DNA of 64,000 nt, taken from positions 17,897,501-17,961,500 of the forward strand of contig NC_071668.1 of the NCBI RefSeq assembly GCF_028554725.1, read 5' to 3'. The notes under the pieces are model-generated. The model saw nothing but the letters and a program-made list of their open reading frames with translations. It ran no database searches and was not told the origin of the DNA. Below, in pieces: positions 22,865-33,583 of the stretch (the first letter of the stretch is position 1; the number at the start of each line of letters is the position of its first letter). The translations under genes were made by a program, and so were the position numbers. The stretch is from Zeugodacus cucurbitae (taxonomy: Eukaryota > Arthropoda > Insecta > Diptera > Tephritidae).

Positions 22865-23277
22865 GGGTTTGCCAATGTCGGTCGCGTTTCTGGAAGACAG
22901 TTTCGTACATCGTTCTTGACAATTTCGTCCACAATCTCATTGCCTTCAATGCCTTTATGTCCTGGCACCCAGTAGAAGTGAAGACACGTGTTCTTAGCAA
23001 CTCTCTCCATTGCCATCCTGGTATCCAAAACACTTTTGGCCGAAGTGGAAACCGAGGTTGTTGCCTTGATTGCTGCTTGACTGTCTATGTAGATATTGAC
23101 TTTGAAGTAGCCGGCTGCTGTCTTGAGAGCTAGCTCTGCGGCTTTCCCAATAGCAAAGTCCTCCGCTTGAAAAGTACTGCAGTGGTTCGGAAGTTTTAAA
23201 GGCTGCCTTACACCTAACTCCGGACAGTATATTCTCGCACCTACCCCATCCTCCATTTTTGAACCATCCGTATAGAT
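22828..23277 (-). pseudogene. RNase H domain of a LINE
   Basis: Reading leftward from about 23277: NIYTDGSKMEDGVGARIY (first catalytic aspartate in TDGS), FQAEDFAI (glutamate), IYIDSQAAIKA (second aspartate), and FYWVPGHKGIEGNEIVDEIVK with the final aspartate. All four RNase H acidic residues are present. Upstream RT and endonuclease domains are absent because the copy is truncated. The frame shifts near 22830-22860 into the next segment, so the polypeptide is broken. The family is one of the RNase H-bearing LINE clades; I cannot place it more exactly. Confidence 0.75.
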
Positions 23278-23293
23278 ATTAGTTTCTCAGGTA

Positions 23294-24822
23294 CCATAAA
23301 TACATATAATATATTTTTATCATTTTGTATAAAACTACTTGTAACTGTAAGATTATTGCTTGAATAATTTGTTTTCACTTTTCGAAAACCAGTTTCAATT
23401 GACCGAAAGGCTTGACACACCTGAATGTGTCATATAAATACTAGATAAAGTGGTTCATAATCAGTCCTTGGTTCTATCGGTTAACAATGTTTGCGATTTT
23501 GGTATTCCTAATATACGAGTGAGAACTCCTTCTTTAGAGGGTACAGATTCTAATGGCAGGGGTTCATTTATTTTGTAATTCAATTCTACAGCATTGCAAA
23601 GAGATCAAAGGACATAGATATGCTCAGATGATTTTCATTTTCAATCGTGCTGTACCAGAGGTGTCAACGAAAATCGAAATAATAAATTTTCGCAGTATGT
23701 AAATAAGTAGACCACATAAGGTATATTACATCGAAGCAATCAAATCACGCAGCGCCATGCGTGGCCATTTGGTCAACCAACCAACCAACCACTGACGATG
23801 ACCACGTGACCAAAGTGTCAAGTCAATCAAAGAGAGTGTTTATTTAAACGCCAGAAATGCTGATGGGCATATGCTTATGCAAATGGTGGCTATTTCCGCA
23901 GGAAGCCAAAGCAAAGAAATTAACAAAAATAAAGGGAAAAATAACAAAAACAAAAACAGGAATATACAGATATGGTTTATACAAATAAATTCACAAAAAA
24001 ATAATATTTTGTAAAAAATTTCCACGAAAAATCTCGCATTTTCCAGGGTAACTCCTCCGAACAACAGCAATTACTATTAAACGCGGCATCGCCACCACAT
24101 CCAACTCATATGCCAACTCTGCGTCAAAGTTTGCGCTGATGCTGCGCAATTTTAAATTGAAGCGGCTCAAAGTCAGCGAAAATTCATTTCGATGCGCACA
24201 CACACCCATACACACTCACACCTACACACAGTGGCCACCGCCGCGCTTTTTCAGGTGCATTTGGAGATCAGCGTGAGCGCGCGGTGCTCCATCAGCTGAA
24301 GCCTTTTGATGCCGCGCGGCCGCGTCATCAGTAAATACGCAAATATTTAAATGGCATCCAAAGTGTGAGCGCAATATGACCACACGCACGCATACACATA
24401 CATTTACATACAACCGACCGCCCACATGCATATATCGAGGTCACTTTATTAACTACCGCACACATATGAGTCGCGCGTCCTGCCAGTCTTTGCTGCCTCA
24501 ATCAATATCACACAATCACGCCTTTGACTTGCGCGCCACTTATTTGTTTGTATTTGTGTTTGCGAGCGTGTTTGCTTTTAGTTGGAGTTGATGTTTGTAT
24601 TCGCCGCGCTGTTTCCGATTTGATTGCGTATGCAAATGCCGGCTGACCATTGGTCGGGCACGTCCAGTGGTGCGGGCGCGGCACTGCGGTGAGATGATGA
24701 AATGTTGGGTGAGGGTGGGGAGAGTGAAGGTGCGGGCGTGTTTAGTTGGTGCGCTTTGTTGTGAGCGCTTGTTGTAGAGCTTTGGTTTAGTTCCGAAATG
24801 TAATGGGTGGTTCATAATACAA
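23294..24822. other. Intergenic with a GC-richer CA/CG stretch
   Basis: No gene is supported. 24190-24520 is richer in GC and CA repeats (cacacacccatacacactcacacctacacaca; gccgcgcggccgcg), and 23770-23800 has a ccaaccaaccaacca run. Unusual composition for this window could mark regulatory DNA, but no specific site can be read. Confidence 0.4.
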
Positions 24823-25375
24823 AATAAAATGAAATGAAATTAAATGAAATGAAATGAAATGAAATTAAATTAAATTAAATTAAATTAAATTAAATTAAAT
24901 TAAATTAAATTAAATTAAATTAAATTAAATTAAATTAAATTAAATTAAATTAAATTAAATTAAATTAAATTAAATTAAATTAAATTAAATTAAATTAAAT
25001 TAAATTAAATTAAATTAAATTAAATGAAATGAAATGAAATGAAATGAAATGAAATGAAATGAAATGAAATGAAATGAAATGAAATGAAATGAAATGAAAT
25101 GAAATGAAATGAAATGAAATGAAATGAAATGAAATGAAATGAAATGAAATGAAATTAAATTAAATTAAATAAAGTTAAATAAAACTAAATAAAATAAAAT
25201 AAAATAAAATGAAATAAAATAAAATAAAATAAAATAAAATAAAATAAAATAAAATAAAATAAAATAAAATAAAATAAAATAAAATAAAATAAAATAAAAT
25301 TTATTTAAATTAAATAAAATAAAATAAAATAAAATAAAATAGAATAAAATAAAATAAAATAAAATAAACTAAAAA
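24823..25375. repeat. Compound pentanucleotide microsatellite (AAATG/AAATT/AAAAT)
   Basis: About 550 bp of nearly unbroken 5-bp units in blocks: a short AAATG block, then AAATT (about 24864-25024), then AAATG (about 25024-25155), then AAAAT (about 25190-25370) with a few variant units between. The unit phase is kept across the first two block borders, which suggests expansion of point-mutated variants of one ancestral array. Confidence 0.95.
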
Positions 25376-27194
25376 ATTTTCTAAATCAAAAATTAACTTC
25401 ATCTAATGAAACAGAAACGAATAAAATAAAATTGAATGCAACTGAATTACGATTATTTACGATTTATATTTTTTTTACTCAAAATTAATGATTATTTATA
25501 ATTTTTGTTTTTTGCTTAAAAATTAATTGATTTTATGATTTTTTACAAAATTACTCAAAATTGAAGAAAATCATAAAAATCATAAAAATCATAATTTTAA
25601 AAATTATAGTGGAAAAGGATAGATGGATAAAAATGGATTAACCAGTAATTGATTTTTTAATTAAAAAATCGGAACGATAATCATTATTTATGTACCTGTA
25701 ATAAAATAATAAAATTCTCAAAGTATTTTGTATTTGGTTCACTCTGTTGGAAAGTTCTCACATATGTAAGCTCAAAAGTCCATTTCTGAATACACCTATC
25801 TTTGTAATTTTGTTACATCTATTTCATGGGTGTTTTATTTACTTTAGCGAAATTAGTTGCTAACATACAAATTCATCTAGCCAAAAGCAATATTCCAAAG
25901 GTTTGGCATATAAACACCTTCCTGGACATACATGTACATATGTATGTATATACGTTTCTGCAATTATTTAGCCATTTTATATCAATATGCAAATGAGGAG
26001 GTGTTCCCCAGTTGACGAAAATCATTTACAGATATCAGGGTAGTGTTACTACGTGCGATATTTTAATTACATGAATCATTTCCATTAGTTTAATTTTATG
26101 AATCTATTTCAAATATAGAATTAAATAAAAATAAATTTACTGTATATAGACTGAGAAGAACCCTAGAGAGACTCTCTAAAAGCTCTCGCATTCAGTAGAA
26201 ATTCAATTGTTCAGTGCAATTTTCAAGTCAAAGCAATTATTGATTCATATGAGGATTGTTCAAGCGATACTGATCAAGTTTCAGCGACTTCATTCGAAGG
26301 AAAATATTTAATACTTTAAATACATGAATTTAAGTAAAAAGTTAATTGAAACTTAAATTACAAAAATATAAATTAATCAAATTAAGTTTGCTTTATGAAA
26401 TATGCATAATTCATGTAATGAATCTTCACCACGTACTAATATCATCATATACTATATTTCACTTTTTGCGGTTATGTTCGTTAACAGCACAGTGTCCTAC
26501 ACACATTTGTGTTGCAGAGATGTCGAAAGAGAACATACGCTTTTAATAGACTTTTCAGCCAACCTGGCTGGCACTTTTTGTGCAACCACTGAGCTAGGAT
26601 GACCAGCGCACAACTTAATTATGAAACTAACCAAAACACACACAGAGACAAAGACTCATAGTTATATACACACAAATATGTACATAAGTATTACATAAGG
26701 ACATGACAACTTTTCACGTTGACTTCATAACTATTGCTGCCTAGTTACCACACAGACATACAAACATACCTACCGGTGTGCACATACTTATTACCACAGA
26801 CAATAATGACAAATAATTTCATGTTTTATTAAAAATTCACCACTAACGAGTTTCGTTTTTGTGCACACTATTACTTTGCTATTGTTTTTGCTCAGCGGCT
26901 CGTACTGTCAGCAAAGCGTTTAACACCTTCTGGCTATATAAAAGCATACTTTTTATATGTTTACCCAGGTATATATCCAGGTATGTGTGTTGGTATGTTT
27001 AGTTCATCTGTCGTCCAATTTAGCGCTGCAAGAAGGTCCTTTCGTGTACTCTCCCATTGTCGGTGAAGAATTTTAATAAATAATTTCCATTTCAGTTTCG
27101 TGTAGTTGGTTTGGTTGGTCTTAAGAAACGTAATGAATTTTACATTATTTCTAGCTGCGAGTTACATCAAAAATTTGATAACATAGCCAAATAA
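25376..27194. other. Intergenic, no gene seen
   Basis: AT-rich non-coding DNA. The first 250 bp contain repeated aaaatcataa and gatttttt motifs that look like decayed flanks of the microsatellite. A TATATAAAAG string at 26935-26944 lacks an initiator at the right distance. Confidence 0.4.
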
Positions 27195-27415
27195 AATTTT
27201 TTTTTTTTGTCATAACCTGGGGGTTTTACTATGTGTGCTTTATGTTTTTGGGGTCGCTGAATCCGAATCCGAGGTTTTAACCCGATCAGATCGGGGTTTT
27301 GACATAACCCCAGAAAACCAATATGGTGAACAGCGTTTTTTAAACATCATCGGATTCGCTTGAAACTCGTGGTTCGATGGTTCTTGGGGTCGCTTTCTGA
27401 AATATAAAATAGAAC
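27195..27415 (+). repeat. Dispersed repeat, copy in + orientation
   Basis: Shares, in order, gtcataac, actatgt, gttttttgg(g)gtcg-like, aatccg, aatatggtgaa, ttttttaaa, catcggatt, gcttgaaa and ttcttgg with the reverse complement of 31272-31500. No ORF. Similarity is moderate, so the copies are old. Confidence 0.6.
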
Positions 27416-27517
27416 TATCTCTCTTTGTTTTTCTTTTTGGCTTGAGTTCTTTTCTTTGACACTAATTCGAGTTCAGTCCTGAAGTTCTGGTGCATTGTGA
27501 CTCTTTGAAAGACTTTT

Positions 27518-27700
27518 TGTTGTTGTTGTTGTAGGGGCAGAAAACCAAATAATTTTGAGAAAATGGTGCCGACTTGATAGTCCTTGCTTGGTCAGATAAA
27601 AATCCGACCTCGTTCCGTTACATAGACCTGACCTTGATGGGAACGGATCCTTCCTCTTCCTCCGTCATCATAAGTTTTCTCTCTCTAAAGATGAACATTG
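27518..27700. repeat. TTG-tailed dispersed repeat fragment
   Basis: Starts with tttgttgttgttgttgtagggg, then gtgccgacttgatagtcctt and ttccgttacatagacc, then gggaacggatcc. I remember repeats with this leading TTG run and layout from tephritid sequence; they look like 3' ends of minus-strand retroelements with an (AAC)n tail. Not confirmed within this window. Confidence 0.4.
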
Positions 27701-28010
27701 CCGGATGAGTGATGAAGCTTTCTAAGTAATCAACGAGAGGGTACAAATGACCAAGAACTATCTTCTACTGAGACCATTCATACCCTTTCCTGTTATAAAT
27801 TTGTAAATAGACATGATCTACTCTAAGGAACCCATTCAGTTCGACAAGTCCATGGGTGTGAAATAAGACCCATCTTTATGATGCAGATAATCCTAATAAA
27901 AACATTTGTTTGATCTAAAGACAGAAATTATATTTGAATATGGCTAAGTATTTCACAAGTTAGAAGTGGGGTCCATTAAAAGCCGTAGTAATCCATAATA
28001 TTGTTAATTG

Positions 28011-28455
28011 ATATCTTCTTCTTTATTTGGCGTAGACACCGCTTATGCCATTATAACGGAGTTTACAACAGCGTGCCATTCATATTTCCTTTTGGCTGTT
28101 TGGCGCCAGTTGGAAATTCCAAGTGCAGCTAGGTCCTTCTCCACCTGGTTGGCCCTTCCAACGTAATGGAGGTCTTCCTTTTTCTCGTTTTCCACCAGCG
28201 GGTACTGCATCGAACACTTTCAGAGCTGGAGTGTTTTCGTCCATTCGGCCAACATGACCTAGCCATCGTAGCCGCTGTCTTTTTATTCGCTGAACTATGT
28301 CTATGTGGTCGTATAACACATACAGCTCATCATTCCAACTGTCTACGCTATTCGCTGTTGCCAATGTTCAAAGGACTACACATCTTCCGTAAAACCTTAC
28401 TTTCGGAAACTCCTAGTCGGATGTTGGCATCGATAATTAAACGACCTACTTTTGG
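28011..28455 (-). pseudogene. RTE-like LINE 3' fragment
   Basis: Minus-strand pieces match the C-terminal region of the RTE element at 12.2 kb: LGVSESKVLRKMCSPLNIGN (about 28420-28360), then [49 protein letters not shown] in parts (28340-28190). A frameshift separates them, and the frame ends early near 28080. The 3' end reads gcataagcggtgtctacgcc on the minus strand, the same terminus as at 35.2 kb, so this belongs to a sister subfamily of the 12.2-kb copy. Non-functional. Confidence 0.8.
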
Positions 28456-30569
28456 AACGATGGCACTCCTACCGTGAGCTCTAATTATCCTCTATGTTTT
28501 AACTGAGAGACATTTGCCTTTCGATTTCAATTAGAGAATAGAAACCTATTGTAAGTTCCCACAGCAATGGTCAATTTGAAGTATACAGCAGAAGATTCGA
28601 AAGCAAAAACCTTCTCCAGAGGTCCTTTCCATGGATCCTTCTTTGTCAGAAATCATGTCAGTTTGAAACCTCGATTAGACAAAAATTGCAAAGTTTTTAT
28701 CAGAATCTTGTAGAAAATATAGAACTTGGTTAGCTTTCCTAAAGGCACTGTTACACTATGCTATATATACTACGAGTCTGAACAAAGACTAACTAATGAC
28801 TTCAATTGACTTGTCAAACTACCGTTAAGACTTTATATACAGATTTAATTACTTTTTTAAACGTTCTTTTTTACCACGTACTCATTTACATACTATATGT
28901 ATTAGCAGTAAATGCTTAAAAATTGTCATCATGACTTGCCAATTGATGAGTCAATTTCTACACTTTTCAACACTGAGAGAGTGCTGAGAACCCCAGCTGT
29001 CAAACTTAAGCCAGCAATACTGCTAATTTCACTCGAGCTAACGAGACAATTGCCTTGTTAAACGCAATGCATGCAAATGTTGCCAAGCTAACTGATGGGA
29101 TAATTATGGGATTTGATGCAATGACAAGACAAATTTTGCAAAACTACGAAAGAAATTAAAACAAAAACAATAAAAATAAAAAAACAGGGATGCATTGAAA
29201 AGAAGTGGTAAGTGTATAAATTAAATAATTTATAGTTACAACGACGAAAGCACGAGCCAGAAGGAAACTGTAAAAAAAAATGAGTTTAATGAAAGGAAGG
29301 CAACGTTGTGAGGGGATGTGATGGATATGTGTGCTGTAGATTGGTAGTAGTAAACTGTCATGATGGTGGTGACGGCTGTCAAAAAGTGATGCATCACTAT
29401 GCCATCATATATTATTTATTTTCGGAAAAAAAGAAGAAGAAGAAGCAAAGCACCAGCAGCCCATAGCCGACATTTAAAATTGAACTTTTTGAAAAATTAC
29501 AGTTGGTTGAGTTTTAATGCTGACGTTGGAATTGATATGTCAGTTAAGGCTTTTAATTGAAATGTTGCTTTTTTCAACCAAAACAACAATAACATCAACG
29601 ACTTGCATTTTTTTTGCACAGTCAGCAGTGGAAGTTGAGTTTAGAAATTATGAAAATTACATACATATGAGCCAGCGAACACATTTAATTTAATACTCAC
29701 ACCATTATTCCGCAGGCGCTTTACACGAGTATTTGGGGTTGCGCACCGCATTTTGCTGGGCCAAGCTATTTTGCGGTTTTTTTTCTCGCTCGTTCTGCGT
29801 GTATATTTTGCCCTACGCCACTGCTGCGAAACCGATAATTCAATTCAGCTGTGCGCAATTGACCGCAAAAATACACATATCGAATGTTAAGCTACAATTG
29901 TTGTTGTTGTTTTTGCATTTGTTGTTATTGATTTTTTATCGCTTGACAATTTGGGGCGCCACGTCGGTCCAATACATGTAAACATTTAGCTTCATTGCTT
30001 TCAGTTAGCTACGAAAAACAGTCAGCCGGTCAATCCGTCAGTCCATCGTGTGGTTTTGGCTTTCGCCCGCGGCCCAACAGGTTTTTTTTTTGCTTTTGCT
30101 TTTACAGAAATTGAAATGAAATTGGCAAAATATTGAAAAGTGAAATTTTGTACGAAAATTGATTGATTTGAAATTGCATTTTTATTGGGTCCTTCGTTTT
30201 GACTGATTACCAATGACTGATGACCGCCGGACAGTTGGCAATTGAATTGAGTTACATGAGCCACTGAGACGTTATGTTTATTTACATTATGTAAATGAAT
30301 TTAAAGTACAAGTTTCTTGAATTAAACATTTTAGATAGTTTCAGGCGGCTTCTTCTCAGTCCACAAAACACCGAAGGAATGTAAAGCTGCTTGAGGATAG
30401 TATAAGTGAGCAGCTTTATTGATGGTTTAAAAACCAAGAAGAATGAGAAAGTTGGAGGGGAAGTTCTATTTTCATTTCGGCCTTGATAAGGTTGGATCTC
30501 ACATAAGATCAGTGGACTCTGGGCCAATAGCCAGCATTTGCTTGATCCCAAGGTTCTTCTGTTTCGATT
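28456..30569. other. Intergenic, no gene seen
   Basis: Non-coding. It holds short AAG runs (about 29425-29450) and TTG runs (about 29898-29930). The ORF at 29733-29981 has no recognisable domain. Confidence 0.4.
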
Positions 30570-30660
30570 AATAACCTGCTGTTTGTGTTGACCCAGTTCC
30601 AAAAAAAAACCCTTGCGGTGACAATAATAAGTTCTCGTAGATTCATCTAAAATCAATCGT
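30570..30660 (-). mobile_element. Short fragment of the TTAA MITE family
   Basis: Matches the core of the MITE copies at 15.06, 32.46 and 51.9 kb over gctgtttgtgttgacccagtt, then cccttgcggtgacaat and gattcatctaaaatc. No termini are present; it is an isolated core. It matches the copies in their given orientation, so the strand label is arbitrary. Confidence 0.65.
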
Positions 30661-30985
30661 TACTATTAATAACCTGGAATCCTCTTAGAAGTTTTTCTTA
30701 TGTGGCCGAGCTGAGCAATTAGAATATTTTCATCTTGAATATCTGTTAAATCAATTGAGTTTCATGTCCAACTGCTCCGTATTCAAATGAAGGTCCTGTA
30801 GTAGAACACTCTTGAAGTATGCTGGCTGTGTCACGGGCTTTTTTCTGCTTGCTGTAAATAAGAAGTCCCCTTGCAGTGAGTGCTGTCAGAATATAAAAGG
30901 AAATACATACTACGAACAAGAAACCGGCGAAATTTACATATACATAGGTTAGAGGTGTAAACTAACCGACTAGCTTTACTAAGCA

Positions 30986-31275
30986 TTAACCCTGGAAAGT
31001 CATGCCTCGTCGTTTCGACGACGCGAGTGTTTATTTTGTACAAAAGCCGAATGAATCAGAGCTGTGAAAATTTTATTTATTTCATAAAAGATTTAAGAAA
31101 AACTGTTTGATATTGTTTTATTTAGAAGATATATAAACCAGGTAATGTTAATATATTGATTTTAGTAGGTTTTGATAGGTAGGATAATATATTAAGGACT
31201 TTGAGTAATGCCGTCGTCGAATGGACGAGGGATGACCTCTACCTTATAAAAATAGCGATGACCTTCTAGGGTTAA
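30986..31275. mobile_element. piggyBac-like MITE (TTAA, CCCT termini)
   Basis: TTAA at 30986-30989 is followed by CCCTGGAAAGTCATG; the right end is GATGACCTTCTAGGG followed by TTAA at 31272-31275. The termini are therefore inverted copies of CCCTrGAAgGTCAT inside a TTAA duplication, as in piggyBac elements, whose ends begin CCCT. The element is 282 bp with no transposase. Subterminal cgtcgtttcgacgacg (about 31008-31024) is nearly palindromic and is echoed near the other end (gccgtcgtcgaatggacgag, about 31210-31230). Confidence 0.8.
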
Positions 31276-31510
31276 TAACACATCCATACAAAATCAGCGA
31301 TTCCAAGAATCTCCGAGTAACGATTTTCAAGCAAATCCGATGAATTTTTTAAAAAACCGTCCGCCATATTGGATTCACCATTTTGAATTAAAAAAACTAA
31401 CCCCGGATTCGTAATCCGTGACCCTAAAAACCCCTGAGTACCGATTTTTATCCAAAAAACATATAGCATACATAGTATGACCCCAATGTCATAACAATTT
31501 TTTTTTTGAT
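31276..31510 (-). repeat. Dispersed repeat, copy in - orientation
   Basis: The reverse complement aligns by eye with 27195-27415 (see that entry). It abuts the piggyBac-like MITE directly, so the MITE inserted at its edge or inside it. The short ORF here is a shadow. Confidence 0.6.
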
Positions 31511-31945
31511 GGCTGTGTAATCATAATTATTTATAAAAATAATTGAAATGGTTAATAATAATAGATTTATGTAAAATCAAAAACAATAATTCTAATATAC
31601 ATGTAATAATAATAATAAGTCGATAACGTATCTTTTATTTTACGTTAATGTAAAACAATTGACACCAAACACGAATTTTTACCCATAGGTACATTTTGTT
31701 TTTGCAATGACAAAATTTTGTCAACAAGCAACAACACCTTGCTTAATTAATAACACTATTTGTATTCCTTCATTCACTATTTGCCTATTCCACAATAAAC
31801 TTGCATAAACATGTCCACATGTACACACACATAGTCACTACTTTGGGTATGCTGCACTACGATCGCTATTACCGATGCACAATGCACAACGATGCACTTG
31901 TTACTTTTCACGTGGGTGAGCAAACAAAAGAAGGAGAGTGATCGA
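31511..31945. other. Possible promoter-proximal region
   Basis: Non-coding DNA upstream of the putative first exon. An E-box CACGTG lies at 31909-31914, 34 bp before the candidate initiator. No TATA box is seen at -30. Confidence 0.35.
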
Positions 31946-32421
31946 TCAGTTCGTGCCGAAATTTGCTGTGACGTGTAGTATTTCGCGAAGCTTATTGAAA
32001 TGTAGAGGACATAAATAAATACAATTAATTACTATTAATAATTGTGAAAAAGTAAATTAAAAGTGATAAAATTGGTTTTTAATTCAAAATATTGCTTTAT
32101 AATTAGAAAAGTGTGAAAATGCAATAAAAGTAAATTGAAATGAGCAAAGAAAAGTTGTTTTTAGCAAAAGTGCGTGCAATTGCTGTGTTCATAGCGGTGC
32201 TATCAATCATGTTTTTGCAAGTTTATTTCAGTTCGATTCGTGTTTATTTTTGTTTGTTATTGGTGGGTGTTGTAAAAAAGTGTTAAAAATCGCAAATGTA
32301 AGAAAAGTTGTTTCGTAATGCAAAATATAAGTTGTTTATAAATCTATGTAATTTGTGTAAAAATATAAAATCTGTATATTAGTGAGAGAGGGTGAAGTTT
32401 TAAGCTGAATAATCGAATTTG
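31946..32421 (+). other. Putative non-coding first exon of an unidentified gene
   Basis: A TATA-less initiator, TCAGTT (31946-31951, A at 31948 as +1), is followed by A-rich leader-like sequence typical of dipteran 5' UTRs (gtgaaaaagt, gtgtgaaaatgcaa, aaaagttg). It ends at a consensus splice donor, TTTG|GTGAGT (exon end 32421). Acceptor and next exon were not found in the window, which would require a long intron. This is an inference from promoter, composition and donor together; none alone is strong. The MITE at 32465 would lie in the intron. Confidence 0.35.
32140..32286 (+). CDS. Small hydrophobic ORF (48 codons), unproven
   Basis: ATG at 32140, stop TAA at 32284-32286. The protein has a charged start (MSKEKL), two hydrophobic stretches (AIAVFIAVLSIMF, residues about 13-25; YFCLLLVGVV, about 36-45) and a KKC end, so it could be a membrane micropeptide. 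The start context has G at -3. It sits within the putative first exon, so it could equally be an upstream ORF or chance. No family is recognised. The next in-frame stop precedes the splice donor, so it would not continue into later exons. Confidence 0.2.
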   Translation: MSKEKLFLAKVRAIAVFIAVLSIMFLQVYFSSIRVYFCLLLVGVVKKC

Positions 32422-32460
32422 GTGAGTGAAATTTTCAAAAAAATTTTAGTTAATATTTTA

Positions 32461-33153
32461 TTAAGGCGTTAGGGGTAGTCAGAGACATGAAGAAACTCGA
32501 ATTTTCAGTGATTTTTTTTTTGTGCTATTAAATCATGTTATTTTAGAAAAGTAATAATATGGCGTTAGTATACAATGTTTTGACTTGAAGTCACGAAAAT
32601 TTGAAAAAAAAAATTAATTTCCAAAGTTATAGCTGCTTGTGTTGACCCAGTTCCAAAAGGGGTCCTTGCGGTGACAACCAAAGTCCTTGCAAAGTCATCT
32701 AAACTCAATCGGATAAAAAAATTAGTTTTATAAACAGATAATTCTGGGCCTGAGCGAAGCTTTTTTTCTTTTTTTTTTAATTAACAAAATGGCGGCCCCA
32801 AGAAATGTTAATCTAGATTTTCGGGAAAAAATCGACAGTTAAAAAATCGAAATTTTTAAAAAGTAAAAAAGCTTCGATCCCGCGTTGGATTATTATGTAT
32901 TCTAATCTATTAAGCGGTAAGCAGTTCGAAAAACATAGTTTTTAGAAAAACGCATATAAAGTTTCACACTAGCGTGTTGGACTGCTCGAGTACTCATTAT
33001 TATTTGTCGTATAACTCGAAAAGTAATTATCGGATCAGCTTCAAATTTTCAGAGAATATTTTTAAAATAACATTATATAATATAATACTTAATGAAAATG
33101 AAAATAACAAATAATTGATTTTTTGAAAATTCTGACTACCCCTAACCCCTTAA
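32461..33153 (+). mobile_element. TTAA-type MITE, copy 2 (intact ends)
   Basis: TTAA (32461-32464) then ggcgttaggggtagtcagag; right end ctgactacccctaacccc then TTAA (33150-33153). The TIR of about 19 bp and TTAA duplication are intact, and the element is 685 bp. The body matches 15.06 kb and 51.9 kb. No coding frame is present. It lies 40 bp after the donor of the putative first exon and shares its right TTAA with the next element. Confidence 0.8.
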
Positions 33154-33583
33154 GTGGGGAAACTTTAGTATAGTATCCCCCGATTTCAGGGTTAAAATGG
33201 GTATGGTTGGAAAGAGGACGATCTCCAGATTACGAATAGTTGCCGCAGGAGACTTATAGTTTTCGAGATATTCGCATTCAAAGTTGAAAATTTCACAAAT
33301 TTTATGTGGCGATATTTCGATTATTAGTTAACTTTTAATTTATAAAATGCGCTTATTACACACTAACACTTCACTAAATTGTTTCCACATACTTATTTTA
33401 TATCAATTGGTTTAATATTTGCTTTAAATAAGCATTTTAATTTTTGCACAATTTTGTTTATATGCACATTAACCAGGTTGACGGATATTGTATATATTCG
33501 TAATCTGGAGATCGTCCTCTTTCCAACCATACCCATTTTAACTCTGAAATCGGGGGATACTATACTAAAGCCGACTCCCTTAA
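33150..33583. mobile_element. Foldback MITE with ~88-bp inverted termini
   Basis: TTAA (33150-33153) to TTAA (33580-33583). The left arm 33154-33238 and right arm 33496-33579 are inverted copies over tttagtatagtatcccccga, gttaaaatgggtatggttgg and aaagaggacgatctccagat, with differences only in the outer 10 bp and one base inside. The loop of about 257 bp is AT-rich with no ORF. The arms could form a long hairpin in RNA. Confidence 0.85.

Larger units (their letters stand above)
22353..23281 (-). mobile_element. 5'-truncated LINE with RNase H, possible TSD
   Basis: The minus-strand element runs from RNase H (right) to a 3' tail of the taacctaacctac type (left). Candidate target duplications flank it: gttcctcaggta (22341-22352) and gtttctcaggta (23282-23293), 11 of 12 identical. 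The insertion therefore looks like a standard 5'-truncated LINE copy. A related copy is at 58201-58844. Confidence 0.7.

Noticed and set aside
26935..26944. TATATAAAAG as a promoter
   Set aside because: No initiator about 30 bp downstream and no transcript-like sequence or ORF follows.
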